Shown piece after piece: positions 8,646 to 15,867 of a stretch of DNA of 16,618 bases (position 1 is its first letter; the number at the start of each line of letters is the position of its first letter). Source of the stretch: Nitrospiraceae bacterium (GTDB lineage Bacteria > Nitrospirota > Nitrospiria > Nitrospirales > UBA8639); the NCBI GenBank assembly GCA_003523945.1, contig DOFS01000288.1, forward strand, positions 1-16,618. Reading direction: 5' to 3'. Made by a program: the position numbers and the translations under genes. Under the pieces are notes generated by a model. It ran no database searches. It was given only the letters and a program-made list of their open reading frames with translations, and was not told the origin of the DNA.

Positions 8646-8735
8646 TTACGACTTTTTTCGACTTTTGACAAGAACAATGATGCCAATGATTCCAATGACG
8701 AGAGCCAATATTCCAAGTGTTTCCAATCCTCCCAC
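8646..8735 (-). CDS. Small single-span membrane peptide, 29 residues
   Basis: Reading the minus strand, GAGGAGG at 8750-8744 is followed after eight bases by a GTG start at 8735-8733 and a 29-codon frame ending in TAA at 8648-8646. The peptide begins with a glycine-rich turn (MGGLETLG), continues as one uninterrupted hydrophobic helix of Ile, Leu, Val and Gly (about residues 9-23) and ends in KSRKKS. That pattern is a single membrane span with a positively charged cytoplasmic tail. It is below the usual length cut-off for gene calling. A promoter-like sequence lies at 8828-8857, giving a leader of about 86 bases. Neighbours are convergent with the regulator gene and divergent from the priA-like gene. 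Function is unknown; small hydrophobic peptides of this form may bind a membrane complex or be a toxin. An in-frame upstream TTG at 8759 is less likely because it lacks the ribosome site. Confidence 0.6.
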   Translation of the reverse strand: MGGLETLGILALVIGIIGIIVLVKSRKKS

Positions 8736-8827
8736 TTTACTATCCTCCTCGGATTGCAAGGTTTACACTTTTTTCCCTCTCTATCTCTCTGTGTCTTGTA
8801 CCCACCAAAGATTGTGAGCCGACCGAT

Positions 8828-8857
8828 ATTTAACAAACGGACTTGATAGGATTTCAA
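8828..8857 (-). promoter_or_regulatory. Promoter for the small membrane peptide
   Basis: On the minus strand TTGAAA (8857-8852) and TTAAAT (8833-8828) are separated by 18 bases, giving a start near 8821. An inverted repeat CTTGA-N7-TCAAG at 8842-8858 overlaps the -35 box and could be an operator. The elements match consensus at five and four of six bases. Confidence 0.35.
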
Positions 8858-9147
8858 GTTATCATTTCCATCCTTCACGTAATCCTCGGAATCGTCAAGG
8901 TGTCATTCCAATATGAATGATTGAAGGTGGAGGTGATGGACCCAGGTAATCAGATTGTTTTGATGCCAATGGTGAACGGTGCGTATTGTAATGACAGCCT
9001 AACACGGTTGAGAGTATTTTCTCGCCTGAGGGCCTACCTGGTCGTGTTCCACATCATATTTATTGGTTGAAGGCCAGTGGTTGCATAGCGTTGTGGGGAG
9101 AACAACCCGCTGGTAGAATCGGAGACTCATGAAAATTCCGACCACCT

Positions 9148-11469
9148 ATGCTTGCTGACGTTGTCCTGCCTGGCAGGCGATTCCAGGTCTTTACCTATCA
9201 AGTCCCCCCCAATCTGTTTCCCCTGATTCATGTGGGAAGCCCCGTGGTGGTGCCTTTGGGGTCTGCCGTCGTCTCCGGAGTGGTTGTCGCGTTATTTGGA
9301 TCACACACCTCTTCTTCCCTCCTATCTCAGTTCCGTCATAAACCCCTACGAGCCATTCATTCGTTGGAGGCCGATGCCGGAAATCGTCCATTGGAACATA
9401 ATCTGTTTAGGTTGATTGAAAAAATTTCAGAGTATTATCTGACTCCTCTCTCAGCATGTTTGCGGTTGATTGTTCCCCCGCATTCGATACGGGTGATGAG
9501 GCGAGTATTCTTAACGGAGGAAGGTCGTCAGGCTTTATCGCATACGTCTTTAGCATCGGATGTCCAATTGGTGCTTCGAAAGTTAGAGCGGTCTCCCAAG
9601 GGACTACTCCGGTCCTCTCTTATCCGATCGATGAACAATGTTCCGGATATTCTGACCCGAGGGAAAAAGAAGGGATGGATCATTGAACAGACGACCACGC
9701 CTTCAGGATCCAAGGCTCCAAGTCGGGTCGGGGCAATGAGTTCTGGACGAAACACCGGGCGTTCAGTTGCACCAGGGTTATTTGATTCTCCTCAAGAAGA
9801 ATCCACGGATTTGTCGGAATCTGTTCAGAGGACGGCGTCGTGTTCATTTGAGGACAACCAGTTATGGAAGCATCTGTTGTGTGCGGTGCAGGCCGGGGGT
9901 TTTCAGGAAGTGCCTGTTATAGGATCGGAACCAGTACGCCAGGACCTGTTGTTCAAGATGGTTGAGTCCATCGCGGATCAGGGCCATCGAGCGCTCATTC
10001 TTACTCCCGAAGTGCAGCAAGCTGAAATCCTCGGCGAACAGTTTCGACTCGTCGGCAACAATCAGGTTGAGGTTTATCATGGGCACCTTTCATTCATGGT
10101 TCGTGCCGCTCGTTGGGAACGGATTCGACAGGGCGACGTGCAAGTCGTGGTTGGAACCCGATCCGCACTATTTCTGCCTGTTCCGGATTTGGGGCTCATT
10201 TGGATCGATCAGGAAGAGGATCCGTCCTATAAAGATGAGCATCTTCCGTATTTCCACGCTCGAGAAGTCGCGCGAATGCGGGGAGAATGTGACCAGGCAC
10301 TCGTGGTCTATGGTTCGACATGTCCTTCGTTGGAAGTCTATGGGCGTTTTACAGAGCAGATCCGTCAGGAGCTCGAGCGGGAATCACAGCAGGCTCCTCA
10401 GGTGGAAATGATCGATTTGCGGGCCTTACCTTATGAGACGATTCTGTCCCCGGTTTTACTTGCCAGGATCACTCGGGCGCTGGAAAAGGGGGAGCAAGTT
10501 ATTCTACTTCTCAATCGCAAGGGCTTTTCCGGTGCGCTGGTGTGCCGGGATTGTGGAAAGGCTCCGATCTGTACCACCTGCGGGGTGCCATTGAAACTCT
10601 ATCAGCGACCTTCGCGTTTGGTGTGTTCCTACTGTGAGGGAATTCAACCAACTCCTGAAACCTGCCCCACCTGTCAGGGCAGGGTGTTTCGATTTTCCGG
10701 CATGGGAACGCAGCGATTGGAAGAAGAGGTGAGCCGTCTTTTTCCTGCGGTCTCGGTTGCTCGATTCGATCGGGAGAATGTGAAAACCACCGAGGCGGCC
10801 GATGCGATGTTACGCCAATTCCGGTTACAAAATATTCAAGTGCTGATTGGGACGGAGTTTTTGGTTCACCAGGCACACCCCCCGACGGCTCCGGTGATTG
10901 GATTTCCACAAGCAGATTTTGGGCTTCATATTCCTGACTTCCGATCAGCCGAACGGACGTTTCAGATGTTGTCGAAGGCACTCTCCCTGGCCTGGAATGG
11001 GCAGGAGGCCGGGGAGGTGATTCTCCAAACCAGACTTCCTGATCATCATGTACTCATGGCCATCGGGCACCAGCGTCCCCGAATATTTTATGACCAGGAA
11101 CTGGAGTTGCGTGACATCTTAGGGTATCCCCCGGCTACCCACGTGATTTTGGTGGTCGTGACGGGGGCCCAGGGTCCACGAGTTCAACGGGTTGTGGACT
11201 TTCTCCATCAACGACTGAGGGAGTTTGAAGCGGCAAGAACTCCGGGTGAAGCAGGAAAAGGGATCATGGGAACGCCAATGATCCTGGGTCCGATGGCATC
11301 CAAGAAACCAGGACGGATCAAAAAAAATCGAGTGCTTTTTTTGATGAAAACAGCTGATTTATCGGAAGCACGAAGGGGTCTTCGAAAGATTCAGCGGGAG
11401 TATGAGGCAGAGTTTCCCAAAAATCCTGTGGTGGTTGAATTCAATGTGGACCCCATGGATATTCAGTAG
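9148..11469 (+). CDS. priA: PriA-like primosomal protein with degenerate helicase motifs
   Basis: A 773-residue protein alignable to PriA end to end (E. coli 732). It has the N-terminal DNA-binding domain (ADVVLPGRRFQVFTYQVP), GTRSALF, PSYK, FHAREVARMR, LLNRKGFSGALVC, LHIPDFRSAERTFQ and the C-terminal FNVDPMD. All eight zinc cysteines are kept with E. coli spacing (C-x2-C-x5-C-x2-C-x14-C-x2-C-x9-C-x2-C). The ATPase motifs are not. Walker A, normally GVTGSGKTE, is replaced near 258-266 by IGSEPVRQD; DEEH is D354-Q-E-E; motif III is GSTCPS at 389-394; motif V at 568-577 has lost KGH(D/H); motif VI, normally AGRAGR, is replaced around 609-617. The frame is uninterrupted, so this is not an ordinary pseudogene. 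The ATG at 9148 is the first possible start after an in-frame stop; no good ribosome site precedes it. Actinobacterial PriA is a known parallel lacking helicase motifs. It probably still binds DNA and loads the replisome but should not unwind DNA. Confidence 0.88.
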   Translation: MLADVVLPGRRFQVFTYQVPPNLFPLIHVGSPVVVPLGSAVVSGVVVALFGSHTSSSLLSQFRHKPLRAIHSLEADAGNRPLEHNLFRLIEKISEYYLTPLSACLRLIVPPHSIRVMRRVFLTEEGRQALSHTSLASDVQLVLRKLERSPKGLLRSSLIRSMNNVPDILTRGKKKGWIIEQTTTPSGSKAPSRVGAMSSGRNTGRSVAPGLFDSPQEESTDLSESVQRTASCSFEDNQLWKHLLCAVQAGGFQEVPVIGSEPVRQDLLFKMVESIADQGHRALILTPEVQQAEILGEQFRLVGNNQVEVYHGHLSFMVRAARWERIRQGDVQVVVGTRSALFLPVPDLGLIWIDQEEDPSYKDEHLPYFHAREVARMRGECDQALVVYGSTCPSLEVYGRFTEQIRQELERESQQAPQVEMIDLRALPYETILSPVLLARITRALEKGEQVILLLNRKGFSGALVCRDCGKAPICTTCGVPLKLYQRPSRLVCSYCEGIQPTPETCPTCQGRVFRFSGMGTQRLEEEVSRLFPAVSVARFDRENVKTTEAADAMLRQFRLQNIQVLIGTEFLVHQAHPPTAPVIGFPQADFGLHIPDFRSAERTFQMLSKALSLAWNGQEAGEVILQTRLPDHHVLMAIGHQRPRIFYDQELELRDILGYPPATHVILVVVTGAQGPRVQRVVDFLHQRLREFEAARTPGEAGKGIMGTPMILGPMASKKPGRIKKNRVLFLMKTADLSEARRGLRKIQREYEAEFPKNPVVVEFNVDPMDIQ

Positions 11470-11494
11470 GAGGGGGTTTGTCTTTACCACGGAT

Positions 11495-11935
11495 TTAGCC
11501 TGATTTTTTTCTTTCCTGTTTTTTCTGGTTTTTTGTTTTGGGAACGGTGATGGAAGGGGCGGCCGGGGAGTGTGTTCCGCGAGTGCGTTTGAAAATGCCA
11601 TAGGCGAAGGTCATCCAGAACACGCCCGAAAACAGGCCAAACAACACGGCGGTGAAAATTCGTTCCAATTCTTCTAATGGAGGTTCGGGTCCCAGTTTTT
11701 GCAGGTCGGCCATTTGCATGATGGGCCACGCAAAACTTTCCAAACCTAAGAGGAGCGTGGAGGCCGCCCAGATAGATCCGATGGACGGACTTTTCCAGGC
11801 CAACAGGATGGCCAGCCCGATGGCCAAAGCAATTCCCAGAGGCACCGGTAAGGCCCCCACTAATAACCAGAGTCCCACCGTGACGGTAAGACTGCCCAAC
11901 ACAGCGTTTAGTTGATGCCAGAGATTATCATTCAT
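11495..11935 (-). CDS. Small four-helix membrane protein, unrecognised
   Basis: A 146-residue protein with four likely membrane spans at about 11-28, 30-47, 52-70 and 89-112, then a cytoplasmic tail very rich in lysine (KTKNQKKQERKKSG). I do not recognise the family. The ATG at 11935-11933 has GAGG about ten bases upstream on the minus strand (about 11949-11946). It is convergent with the priA-like gene, whose stop is only 25 bases away, and no clear terminator separates them, though the lysine tail is encoded by T-rich plus-strand sequence. It lies 109 bases after the beta-helix gene on the same strand and may share its transcript. Confidence 0.72.
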   Translation of the reverse strand: MNDNLWHQLNAVLGSLTVTVGLWLLVGALPVPLGIALAIGLAILLAWKSPSIGSIWAASTLLLGLESFAWPIMQMADLQKLGPEPPLEELERIFTAVLFGLFSGVFWMTFAYGIFKRTRGTHSPAAPSITVPKTKNQKKQERKKSG

Positions 11936-12044
11936 CTCGAATCGTCCTCGGAAGTCCTTTCAACGCCGCTCACCTTATCATAGATTCTCGTCGCCCGGCA
12001 TCCTGTCTTGTCGTGGCGAAAGACCAATCCTGCGGTGTATCGAC

Positions 12045-12857
12045 CTAGCGACCAATATCAGCCAAGGGCTCCATGGTGAGGGTATAGGCCCCGCGAGGGT
12101 TGTCTGCTAGGTGATTTGATTGGTGGAGCTCTTCATGTTTTGGGGTGGTTTCACAGTCCGGAGTGAGCACGATTCCCCAATGAGCATTTTCTGCACAGGT
12201 ATTGTCGAGGATAAGCGCTTTGGCGAGGTGAAAGAGGAGAATGCCACTCAGCATATTCCCGGAACAAGTATTATTCACCAGATCGGGTCGAGTTCCCTCA
12301 TCTCTGGCGGCAATTCCAAAATGATGATTGCCAAAACAGGTGTTTTCACGCAGATACGGTTGCGCACCAGCAAAGGAAAAAATACCGGACTCCCGATTAT
12401 GAGAGATTTCGTTGCCGAGCATGGTCGGGCGGCAATCCGGTCCATAAATGACGACTCCGGATAAAAGCCCCTCTGTGGCCCTGCAATGGGAGATGGTACA
12501 GGTGGAATCCAAAATATTCATGGCAGAATGTTGGTCGCTGCCCACATACCGAAATGTGATACCACTGATCTGTCCGCCGGATACTCGTTGAAGATAGCAA
12601 GGACCGCTTCGCCGATTGAATATTGTGACCTGGTCCCGACCGGCGCCGACAAGATGGATGGTTCGCTCAGTCATTACCAACCGATCTTCATAAACCCCCG
12701 GTCGAATGAATATTTGATCATCTTGTTGCGCGTGAGCGAGAGCTTCGCTGGGTAGGGTGAAGCAATCTGGGTGCTCCGCATCCACAATTAACGTTTTTCC
12801 ACCGAAAGGATTGGGTGGCGGTTCGTGAAGAGGTGATTGTTCAGCAGGCAAGGCCAT
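12045..12857 (-). CDS. Right-handed parallel beta-helix repeat protein
   Basis: About 270 residues. From near residue 30 it opens with a pattern typical of pectate-lyase-like folds (HPDCFTLPSEALAHAQQDDQ, then IFIRPGVYED and IHLVGAGRDQVTI). It continues as coils of about 22-24 residues with recurrent N-x-I/C-S/F-x-N and S/F-G-I, for example NEISHNRESGIFS, NTCFGNHHFGIAA, NTCSGNMLSGILL and NTCAENAHWGIVL. This is a solenoid of the NosD/beta_helix class. Many are sugar-acting or binding proteins, but no catalytic set is evident. No signal peptide is seen, so it is probably cytoplasmic. The start is uncertain: the ATG at 12857 follows GGGAG with no spacing, while a TTG at 12869 would add four residues and also lacks a ribosome site; the frame is closed by a stop at 12902. 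It may be read together with the membrane-protein gene 109 bases downstream. Confidence 0.8.
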   Translation of the reverse strand: MALPAEQSPLHEPPPNPFGGKTLIVDAEHPDCFTLPSEALAHAQQDDQIFIRPGVYEDRLVMTERTIHLVGAGRDQVTIFNRRSGPCYLQRVSGGQISGITFRYVGSDQHSAMNILDSTCTISHCRATEGLLSGVVIYGPDCRPTMLGNEISHNRESGIFSFAGAQPYLRENTCFGNHHFGIAARDEGTRPDLVNNTCSGNMLSGILLFHLAKALILDNTCAENAHWGIVLTPDCETTPKHEELHQSNHLADNPRGAYTLTMEPLADIGR

Positions 12858-12991
12858 CTCCCATTTCAAAATGGTTCTGTCAAACGTGGGCCATGAAATC
12901 TACGGTGACAATGCATTGAACGTCTTTAAGCAGACGAATACAAACCGAAGGGTGAACCATACAGGATTTCCTTAGATTGACATTTCATTAT

Positions 12992-13012
12992 CCAATATCC
13001 AATGCCCAATAT
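12992..13012. repeat. Three tandem heptamers, CCAAT core
   Basis: CCAATAT, CCAATGC and CCAATAT follow each other without gaps. Each repeat shares CCAAT. They lie ten bases after a TTGACA hexamer. Three adjacent seven-base units could be a protein-binding array or replication slippage. Confidence 0.55.
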
Positions 13013-13154
13013 AAGGAAAAAATGCCTGCAATATTGCCATTTCCTCTTCTGGTATTGAAATTGCTCGTGTTTTTCCCTTGTACAAAAAATAAATTTTAAA
13101 GACTTTTTTGTCTAATTTTTTTGATGACCGAAGAATTTTTCTGCATTAGGAGAG

Positions 13155-13233
13155 AAGTCTGATTCCCCATCAGTAATTTCAACTGCTTTTGTCAGAAAAG
13201 TCTGACTCCCCCTCAGTAATCTCAACTATTTTC
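13155..13233. repeat. Imperfect tandem duplication upstream of the di-haem oxidoreductase gene
   Basis: Two copies of a 36-base element at 13155-13190 and 13198-13233 (period 43) agree at 30 of 36 positions. Both contain AAGTCTGA, TCCCC, TCAGTAAT and TCAACT. In each, CTGA and TCAG form a small dyad around a seven-base C-rich centre, and substitutions fall outside those arms. The second copy ends 22 bases before the ATG at 13256. Possible double operator, or a REP-like repeat. Confidence 0.65.
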
Positions 13234-13255
13234 CCCCAGGAAAGCGAGCTTTCTT

Positions 13256-14857
13256 ATGCGACCGTATGAGAGGAGTGGTATGTCCATGTACCTTTTGTTC
13301 ATAGTGCTGAGCACGATGTCGTTTGTAACATGTTTACCTGGAGCGCAGGCACAGGAAACGGATATTTTTCAACATCCTAATGCTGAACAGGCAGGGATTA
13401 AGAAATCTTTAGAGCAGCAAATTGGGGCTGGCAGGGGAGATATTACTACTCCCGATTCCTCGCTGTACATCATTAGCCGGGATCCGTTCCGCTCCATTGG
13501 TCGTGGTCGAAATCTTTTTCAACGAAAATTCACCTTATCCCAAGGAATGGGCCCACGCAATGGTGACGGGTTTGGAGATATTAGCGCCGATGCCACGCTG
13601 GGCGCAGGGTTAGCAGATAGTTGCGCGGCCTGCCACGGACGTCCACGAGGATCGGCAGGATTTGGTGGAGTCGTGTTTACCCGTCCGGATAGCCGGGATG
13701 CCCCGCATTTGTTCGGGTTAGGGATCATCGAAATGCTTGCGGATGAAATTTCTCAAGACCTCCGGCGAACCCGGGATCAGGCCATTGCCAAAGCCAAAGG
13801 GGGACGACAATCGGTGGAGGTGTCGTTAAAGAGTAAGGGGATTTCCTATGGAAGCATTAAAGTGAATCCCGATGGTTCGGTCGATCCTTCCCGATTAGAA
13901 GGGGTTGATGAGGATCTTCGGGTACGGCCATTTTTTCACCATGGCGGCACCATTTCCATCAGGGAATTTGTTGTTGGGGCACTGAATGGAGAAATGGGTA
14001 TGGAGGCTTTTGATCCGGATTTGGCCAAGGCGGCTAAGGGTGGAGAAGTGGTGACGCCATCGGGAATGGTGTTGAATGGAAAGGTTGATACCATCGAAGC
14101 ACCTCCGGCTCTGAGTGAAAGTGATGATCCGGATCGGGATGGGGTGGCCAATGAAATTCCCGTGAGTCTGGTGGACCATCTGGAATTCTATTTGTTGAAT
14201 TATTTTAAGCCCGGCATAGGCCGCCAGACCAGAGATTCTGAACAAGGGCAGAAACTCTTTCAAGACATTCAATGCACCGGTTGCCATATCCAAAATTTAG
14301 TCATTGAGAAAGATCGACGGGTGGCTAATGTGGAAACCTCATTTGACCCCCGCCGAGGGATTTTCAATGACCTGTTTGCCGTGGCGACTCCTTTGTTCCA
14401 AGAAGTTCCGGGTTCAGGCTCGCCATCGGTGAAAAAACCCAAGGGTCAGCGGTTTGTCGTCAAGAATATTTATGCGGATTTCAAACGGCATAATCTTGGC
14501 CCCAACTTCTGGGAACGCACTTGGGATGGTACCTTGACCAAGGAGTTGATGACCGAACCGCTATGGGGAGTGGGGACGACTGCCCCTTATGGGCATGACG
14601 GGAGGAGTATTGATCTGTGGTCGGTCATCATGCGGCACGGTGGTGAAGCGCAAGATGCTCGGGATCGCTTTGCCCGATTACCGGAGGTGAAGCAGGGGCA
14701 GGTTATTGATTTTCTCCAGACATTGGTGTTGTTTCCACCTGACGATACGGCCTCCAATTTGAATCCGGGTGATTCGCAATCACATAATTTCCCTCAGTAC
14801 GAACATGGCAATATTGCCTTGCCTGCGTTATTCAACGATCCAAGCGATTTAGAATAA
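13256..14857 (+). CDS. Periplasmic di-haem oxidoreductase (DHOR / DUF1111 family)
   Basis: A 533-residue exported c-type cytochrome. A signal peptide runs to about residue 33, with a cut after ALA-like GAQA before QETD. Two haem-c sites are visible: C123-A-A-C126-H127 and C340-T-G-C343-H344. The C-terminal part has the family signature TAPYGHDGRS followed by IMRHGGEAQDARDRFARL. An acidic DDPDRDGVANE segment before the second haem could bind calcium. The family is distantly related to MauG and bacterial di-haem peroxidases and its physiological substrate is usually unknown. Start choice is open: the ATG at 13256 gives a signal peptide with two arginines at its N-end but has a poorly spaced ribosome site, while the ATG at 13280 has AGGAG at 13271-13275 but an uncharged N-end. 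The gene stands alone and is preceded by a tandem repeat that may control it. Confidence 0.88.
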   Translation: MRPYERSGMSMYLLFIVLSTMSFVTCLPGAQAQETDIFQHPNAEQAGIKKSLEQQIGAGRGDITTPDSSLYIISRDPFRSIGRGRNLFQRKFTLSQGMGPRNGDGFGDISADATLGAGLADSCAACHGRPRGSAGFGGVVFTRPDSRDAPHLFGLGIIEMLADEISQDLRRTRDQAIAKAKGGRQSVEVSLKSKGISYGSIKVNPDGSVDPSRLEGVDEDLRVRPFFHHGGTISIREFVVGALNGEMGMEAFDPDLAKAAKGGEVVTPSGMVLNGKVDTIEAPPALSESDDPDRDGVANEIPVSLVDHLEFYLLNYFKPGIGRQTRDSEQGQKLFQDIQCTGCHIQNLVIEKDRRVANVETSFDPRRGIFNDLFAVATPLFQEVPGSGSPSVKKPKGQRFVVKNIYADFKRHNLGPNFWERTWDGTLTKELMTEPLWGVGTTAPYGHDGRSIDLWSVIMRHGGEAQDARDRFARLPEVKQGQVIDFLQTLVLFPPDDTASNLNPGDSQSHNFPQYEHGNIALPALFNDPSDLE

Positions 14858-14892
14858 AGGGCGTTTTACTCGTTCTTCCCTGCCTATCGGCA

Positions 14893-14925
14893 TCAAGCCC
14901 GTGAGCGATAAGCTCACGGGCTTGA
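14893..14925. repeat. Perfect 14-bp inverted repeat between convergent genes
   Basis: TCAAGCCCGTGAGC at 14893-14906 is exactly complementary to GCTCACGGGCTTGA at 14912-14925, with loop GATAA. It sits 36 bases after the di-haem gene and 115 bases beyond the end of the convergent minus-strand gene. Neither side has a T-run, so an intrinsic terminator is not supported; a bidirectional, factor-assisted stop or a dispersed palindromic repeat is possible. Confidence 0.7.
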
Positions 14926-15039
14926 ACGTTCTCTGGCAACTCATTGTTATGATTGTCAAAGCCATACTGACTTATTCAGGGATGGGAGAAAGGAATTTTC
15001 TGGCTATAAGAATGGCCAGGGTTATCGGAGCAATGCGCC

Positions 15040-15708
15040 TTAATTATTTTCAAAGGCTTGGCGGGTGGCAAACACTTCTCCCGGGTGGATCAAAAGTAGG
15101 CAATTGCCATCAACCGGATCCTTGTGAAACAGCGCGAAGGTTAAGCAGAGCTGCGGGGTCGGTTCAGGATGAAACTGCAATAACACGGGAACATCGACCA
15201 GTGCCGTTGGGGTTTTCAGGCTGGCTAATCGGAGACGTACCGCAACCAGTGTATCGCGCAGGCGGGTTTGAATACGTTCTTCTGTTATATCCGGTGAAGA
15301 AGTAATGTATTGATCCCAAAGGGGGTTGGTCATCCCCACACAGAAGTCCAAGCCCACGCTCTGTGCGGTTGGTGTGACATCCTTGAGGATTCCGGACTCA
15401 ATGGCTTCTTTTCGGGATCGGATCGGGAGTGATTCAAATTCTGTAGGAATTTCTCCCGAATTGGGTGAAAGAGCTACCTGGGATGGCTCGGAGATATCCG
15501 GATTCAGAGGAGTGGATTCCATCTGGGTTTCATGAGATTCATTTTCCAGCGGGGTAGATTTGCTCAAGGGTGTCCCCTCTAGTGCCTGGATAAGGCCTTC
15601 ATAGACCGCTTTAGCAGAATCCGTCCATGAATTATCTAATGGCAATCCCCGAAAGGCTGCTTCAGAAGCTTTTTTCTCATCATGGGTTAAAATGCGTTGT
15701 GCTTTCAT
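15040..15708 (-). CDS. Hypothetical protein, 222 residues
   Basis: I do not recognise this protein. It has an acidic, helical N-terminal part (about 1-45, with DEKKASEAAFRGL and SAKAVYEGLIQAL), a Ser/Pro/Glu-rich linker (about 46-105) and a compact C-terminal part (about 115-222) with mixed strands and helices, such as RIQTRLRDTLVAVRLRLASL and VPVLLQFHPEP. No signal peptide or membrane span is seen, so it is probably cytoplasmic. The frame is long and uninterrupted, which supports a real gene over the overlapping plus-strand frame at 14901-15305. The ATG at 15708-15706 has almost no ribosome site, yet a promoter at 15742-15715 would start transcription at or next to the ATG, so the message may be leaderless. 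It follows the DUF2294 gene by 159 bases. Confidence 0.65.
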   Translation of the reverse strand: MKAQRILTHDEKKASEAAFRGLPLDNSWTDSAKAVYEGLIQALEGTPLSKSTPLENESHETQMESTPLNPDISEPSQVALSPNSGEIPTEFESLPIRSRKEAIESGILKDVTPTAQSVGLDFCVGMTNPLWDQYITSSPDITEERIQTRLRDTLVAVRLRLASLKTPTALVDVPVLLQFHPEPTPQLCLTFALFHKDPVDGNCLLLIHPGEVFATRQAFENN

Positions 15709-15714
15709 ACTTCA

Positions 15715-15742
15715 AAGATAAGCCAAATCCCCTGGAAGTCAA
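15715..15742 (-). promoter_or_regulatory. Promoter for the 222-residue hypothetical gene
   Basis: On the minus strand TTGACT (15742-15737) and TATCTT (15720-15715) are 16 bases apart, matching consensus at five and four of six bases. The expected start is about 15708, which is the A of the ATG. Confidence 0.35.
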
Positions 15743-15867
15743 GTGTCAAAGTTTGTTGGCCATCCAAAAAACCTGAAGGAGAAAAACAAAAACACTTGGA
15801 ATTTCAGGGAATGAGGACCTAAAAACGGTTCAGTGGGCGTCGTTTGCTTGATGCTTCCATGACGCTT

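Larger units (their letters stand above)
8507..9147. other. Long gap between the response regulator and priA-like genes
   Basis: The only gene I support in these 641 bases is the small minus-strand membrane-peptide gene at 8646-8735 with its promoter at 8828-8857. A 92-residue plus-strand frame at 8539-8817 runs opposite to it and has low-complexity, unlikely protein content. No intrinsic terminator is seen for the convergent regulator gene. A GAGA/TCTC hairpin near 9010-9023 is too weak to call. Confidence 0.5.
12870..13255. other. AT-rich intergenic region with tandem repeats
   Basis: No gene is seen in 386 bases between the divergent beta-helix and di-haem oxidoreductase genes. The region is visibly richer in A and T than its flanks. 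It holds three tandem heptamers (12992-13012), a duplicated 36-base element (13155-13233) and a small hairpin GAAAGC-GA-GCTTTC just before the downstream gene. A TTGACA at 12977-12982 has no good -10 box at normal spacing. The AGAC-T6-GTCT element at 13100-13113 followed by seven T is too weak to call a terminator. Confidence 0.55.

Noticed and set aside
8539..8817. 92-codon plus-strand frame
   Set aside because: It lies opposite the small membrane-peptide gene, has poor codon content and no ribosome site.
8936..9070. 44-codon plus-strand frame with GGAGG just upstream
   Set aside because: The ribosome site is only two bases from the ATG, the protein shows no recognisable pattern, and nothing else supports it.
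9071..9090. GGCCAGTGGTTGCA as a sigma54-like element before the priA-like gene
   Set aside because: The GG and GC pairs are nine bases apart, not the required ten.
9129..9158. Nine-codon frame overlapping the start of the priA-like gene, preceded by GGAG
   Set aside because: It could be a leader peptide, but the spacing is short and a frame this small occurs easily by chance.
13100..13122. AGAC-T6-GTCT hairpin followed by seven T
   Set aside because: The stem is only four base pairs in an AT-rich tract, and no plus-strand gene precedes it to be terminated.
14901..15305. 134-codon plus-strand frame after the di-haem gene
   Set aside because: It starts with GTG inside the perfect hairpin, has no ribosome site, and overlaps the longer minus-strand gene at 15040-15708.
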